From assembly GCA_963753485.1 (NCBI GenBank), contig CAVWCL010000001.1, positions 726,226 through 790,225 on the forward strand: a stretch of DNA of 64,000 nucleotides, read 5' to 3'. Position numbers and translations under genes: made by a program. Source of the DNA: CAWDLX01 sp963753485 (GTDB lineage: Bacteria; Actinomycetota; Actinomycetes; Mycobacteriales; Micromonosporaceae). Below the pieces are notes generated by a model. That model was given only the letters and a program-made list of their open reading frames with translations. It was not told the DNA's origin and did no database searches. Below, piece by piece: positions 61,756 through 64,000 of the stretch (within the stretch, counting starts at the first letter, position 1; every line of letters begins with the position of its first letter).

Positions 61756-63863
61756 GCGGATTTCCGCGCAGGAGGATCGGCGCCACCTGTGTTCCCGAGC
61801 TGTTGATGCGCGTGTAGGGACACCTTGTCGTTGACCTGGGCGGGCATCGCTGGATAGTCCATAAAGGACTCACGGATGCCAACCTCTGATGTTGCTCCGA
61901 TTCGGTTAGCTAAATTACAGAGTTGTAGTTCGTTATGTATTCGTGATCGTGCTCTGAACATCCCGCTATGGACGGTTTTATCGAACCTGCAGGTGGGTTT
62001 AAGCGGGTGAAACCGGGCAGGTGTGTGGGCTCGCCGGACCACGAAACGATCTGGTAGACATTCCATATGGCAGCCGGATCGACACAACCTTTGGGCCGGG
62101 AGTGGTTCACCGCTGCGGAGCAGGTCAATCAACGCCGGTATGAGGCGCTGCGGGCGTTCTTCGTCGACGGACTCAGCCATGCCGAGGCCGGGGCGAAGTT
62201 CGGCTATACCCGGTGGTCGATGATCAATCTGGTCCGCGACTTCCGGGCGGGCGAGCTGGGGTTGTTCGCGCCGCCCCGGCGGCCGGGCCCGCCGCCAGGC
62301 ACGGCGCCGGCCCGGGACCGCGCCCGCGCCCGGGTGATCGAGTTACGTCGGCAGGGGTTGTCGGTATACGAGATCTCGGCGCGGTTGGCCGCCGAAGGCA
62401 CGCCGCTCAACCGCACCAGCGTCGGAGAGATCCTCGCCGAGGAAGGCTTCGGCCGGCTGCTGCGCCACCCCGAGCCCGAGGCCAGCCTCTCGCCCGGCAC
62501 CGCCGGGCGCGACACGAAGCTGCCCCGCGCCGCCACCTTGGACTTCGCCACCTGGCCCGAGCGCGTGCACAGCCGGATGGCCGGACTGCTGCTGGCCGTA
62601 CCGGACCTGGTCTCCTTGGACCTACCCGGCCTGGCCCGCCGGGCCGGCTACCCCGGCACCCGCGTCATCGGCGCCACCAGCTGGCTGCTGTCCCTGCTGG
62701 CACTCAAGCTCACCGCCACCCGGCGAGTGTCGCATGTGGACGATCTGCTGCTGGTCGACCCGGCCGCGTCCCTGCTGGCCGGGCTGGGCACCCTGCCCAA
62801 GAAGTCAGCCCTGACCGCCTACTCCTACCGCACCAGCCACGCCCACCAACGCGCCTTCCTTCACGGCCTGGACACCAACCTGGTCTCCGCCGGGCTGGCC
62901 ACCGCCGAGGCGGCCATCTTCGACCTGGACTTCCACGCCGTCATGCACTGGGGCGAGGACCCCGCACTGGAGAAGCATTACGTGCCCACCCGCTCCCAAC
63001 GCGCCCGCTCCGTGCTCACCTTCTTCGCCCAAGACAGCGGCACCCACAACCTCGTCTACGCCAACGCCGACATCTCCAAGGCCACCCAGAGCCGAGAAGC
63101 CATCGCGTTTTGCGACCACTGGCGCGCCGTGACCGGCACCGACCCGCACACCCTCGTCATGGACCAGAAGGTCACCACCCACGCCGTACTCGGCGAACTC
63201 GACGAGCGCGGCATCAAATTCCTCACCCTGCGCATGCGCTCACCGTCCCTGATCGCCCACATCAACAGCCTCACCCCGGCCGACTACAAAACGATCACCC
63301 TTGACCGCGCCGGCCGCCACACCAAACCCCGTGTGCACGAATCAACCGGTGTCAAACTCAAGGACTACCCCGGCACCGTCCGCCAACTCGTCGTCACCGG
63401 CCTGGGCCGTGAGGCCCCCACCGTCATCATCACCAACGACTTCACCAGCACCGCCAAGCAACTCACCGAGCGCTACGCCCGGCGCATGGGCATCGAACAA
63501 CGCCTCGCCGAGATCATCCGCGCGTTCCACGCCGACGCCCTGTCCTCCGCCGTCAACCTCAACGTCGACCTCGACATCATGCTCTGCGTCCTCGCCCAAG
63601 CCATACTCGCCGCCCTCGCCGCCCGCCTACCCGGCTACGCCAACATCACCCCCGACACCCTGCAACGCCGCTTCATCGAAACACCCGGTGAGATCATCAC
63701 CACCGCAGACACCATCACCGTCCGACTCGACCGACGCGCCTACACCCCCGTCCTGCGCCAAGCCGAACTACCCGACGCCACCCCCGTCCCCTGGTGGGGC
63801 AACCGCACCCTCCGCTTCGAGTACGCCTGACCGTTGCCCCCAACCCCCTGCGTGGAAATCCGC
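61756..63863 (+). mobile_element. Insertion sequence, ~2.1 kb, with TIRs and 6-bp flanking repeat
   Basis: Left end 61756-61775 and right end 63844-63863 are inverted repeats matching at 18 of 20 positions (GCGGATTTCCGCGCAGGAGG against the reverse complement of CCCCCTGCGTGGAAATCCGC). Both are flanked by the direct repeat GCTAAC (61750-61755 and 63864-63869), a likely target duplication. It carries one transposase and a ~290-bp leader on the left. The element looks intact. Confidence 0.75.
62067..63830 (+). CDS. DDE transposase
   Basis: A 587-aa transposase. N-terminal helix-turn-helix modules (ALRAFFVDGLSHAEAGAKFG and IELRRQGLSVYEISARLAAE) are followed by an RNase H-like core: Asp in IFDLDFHAVMHWG, Asp in LVMDQKVTTHAVLGEL, and Glu in ARRMGIEQRLAEIIRAFH. 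This pattern fits the IS1634/IS4 superfamily; exact family not certain. The long N-terminal two-HTH extension is unusual. The gene is full-length without frameshift. Confidence 0.8.
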   Translation: MAAGSTQPLGREWFTAAEQVNQRRYEALRAFFVDGLSHAEAGAKFGYTRWSMINLVRDFRAGELGLFAPPRRPGPPPGTAPARDRARARVIELRRQGLSVYEISARLAAEGTPLNRTSVGEILAEEGFGRLLRHPEPEASLSPGTAGRDTKLPRAATLDFATWPERVHSRMAGLLLAVPDLVSLDLPGLARRAGYPGTRVIGATSWLLSLLALKLTATRRVSHVDDLLLVDPAASLLAGLGTLPKKSALTAYSYRTSHAHQRAFLHGLDTNLVSAGLATAEAAIFDLDFHAVMHWGEDPALEKHYVPTRSQRARSVLTFFAQDSGTHNLVYANADISKATQSREAIAFCDHWRAVTGTDPHTLVMDQKVTTHAVLGELDERGIKFLTLRMRSPSLIAHINSLTPADYKTITLDRAGRHTKPRVHESTGVKLKDYPGTVRQLVVTGLGREAPTVIITNDFTSTAKQLTERYARRMGIEQRLAEIIRAFHADALSSAVNLNVDLDIMLCVLAQAILAALAARLPGYANITPDTLQRRFIETPGEIITTADTITVRLDRRAYTPVLRQAELPDATPVPWWGNRTLRFEYA

Positions 63864-63897
63864 GCTAACGCGAGAATTGGCGCTAACACTCCCTGGG

Positions 63898-63969
63898 TGG
63901 GCACGGCTGGGTTCGAACCAGCGACCCCTCGCTTGTAAGGCGAGTGCTCTTCCACTGAGCTACGCGCCC
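63898..63969 (-). tRNA. tRNA-Val (anticodon TAC)
   Basis: Minus-strand cloverleaf of 72 nt: acceptor GGGCGCG with CGTGCCC (one G-U pair), D arm GCTC/GAGC, anticodon stem CTCGC/GCGAG with loop CTTACAA (anticodon TAC reads GTA Val codons), T arm GCTGG/CCAGC with TTCGAAC. CCA is not encoded. It lies 29 nt beyond the 3' flanking repeat of the IS. Confidence 0.95.
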
Positions 63970-64000
63970 GAGAACCGCTCGGTCGGCGTCCCCGCTCGTG

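Noticed and set aside
63898..63969. tRNA-Val as attachment site of an integrated element
   Set aside because: No duplicated tRNA 3' end or integrase gene seen in the window; the adjacent IS has its own ends.

Overview
The window comes from a high-GC actinomycete. GTG and TTG starts are common, genes are often coupled by ATGA or GTGA overlaps, and several families are typical of filamentous Actinobacteria (HelD, DUF2510, roadblock/NIT-kinase conservon genes, the FxSxx-COOH RiPP system). The order RNase H/phosphatase - zinc-ribbon - Nif3 matches Rv2228c-Rv2230c of Mycobacterium. A family close to Micromonosporaceae is my best guess, but it is an inference.

14-5401: a small hypothetical gene; a tandem 57-bp repeat that runs into the start of a HelD-like RNA polymerase recycling ATPase; a secreted SGNH lipoprotein; and a zinc-ribbon/DUF2510 protein. 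5589-19396: a catabolic island of a GntR/FCD regulator and eleven minus-strand genes. It has a CUT2-type ABC importer, a beta-propeller protein, two class III CoA-transferases, a crotonyl-CoA reductase/carboxylase homologue, a hotdog-fold protein and a ThDP-dependent 2-hydroxyacyl-CoA lyase/oxalyl-CoA decarboxylase. A second unit carries a Cys-type UGSC protein and its partner. Many junctions overlap by 4 nt, and both units plus the regulator gene are preceded by related AT-rich boxes. I do not recognise this combination as a described pathway. 19915-26260: a scarred stretch with a secreted two-domain protein, an RHS fragment, an ATP-grasp-like gene, a truncated vanadium haloperoxidase, an Otr(A)/Tet(M)-type GTPase and a truncated VOC gene.

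26354-48165: mostly housekeeping or conserved genes: RNase P RNA, an S51 peptidase, a TauE-type permease, an acyltransferase-SGNH fusion, the RNase H/zinc-ribbon/Nif3 operon (with a second copy of the tandem repeat in inverted orientation), an XRE regulator, a prim-pol protein, an incomplete conservon (sensor kinase and roadblock protein plus an extra membrane sensor), Amt, a transglutaminase-like protein, GlpX, and Tdh-Kbl for threonine breakdown.

48358-60554: the most notable region, an FxSxx-COOH-type RiPP locus embedded in conflict-system genes. In minus-strand order it has an S-4TM pore-forming effector, an APH-like protein with a C-terminal Death/EAD-like domain, an NTPase-TPR protein (FxsT2), a 63-aa precursor ending FQSFAA (FxsA), a radical SAM/SPASM maturase (FxsB) and a HExxH-type putative peptide beta-hydroxylase. 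A second FxsT gene faces them. The last three minus-strand genes overlap at their start and stop codons. 60736-63969: an Rpn/PD-(D/E)XK-like gene, a palindromic repeat, an insertion sequence of about 2.1 kb with terminal inverted repeats and a 6-bp flanking direct repeat, and a tRNA-Val(TAC) gene.
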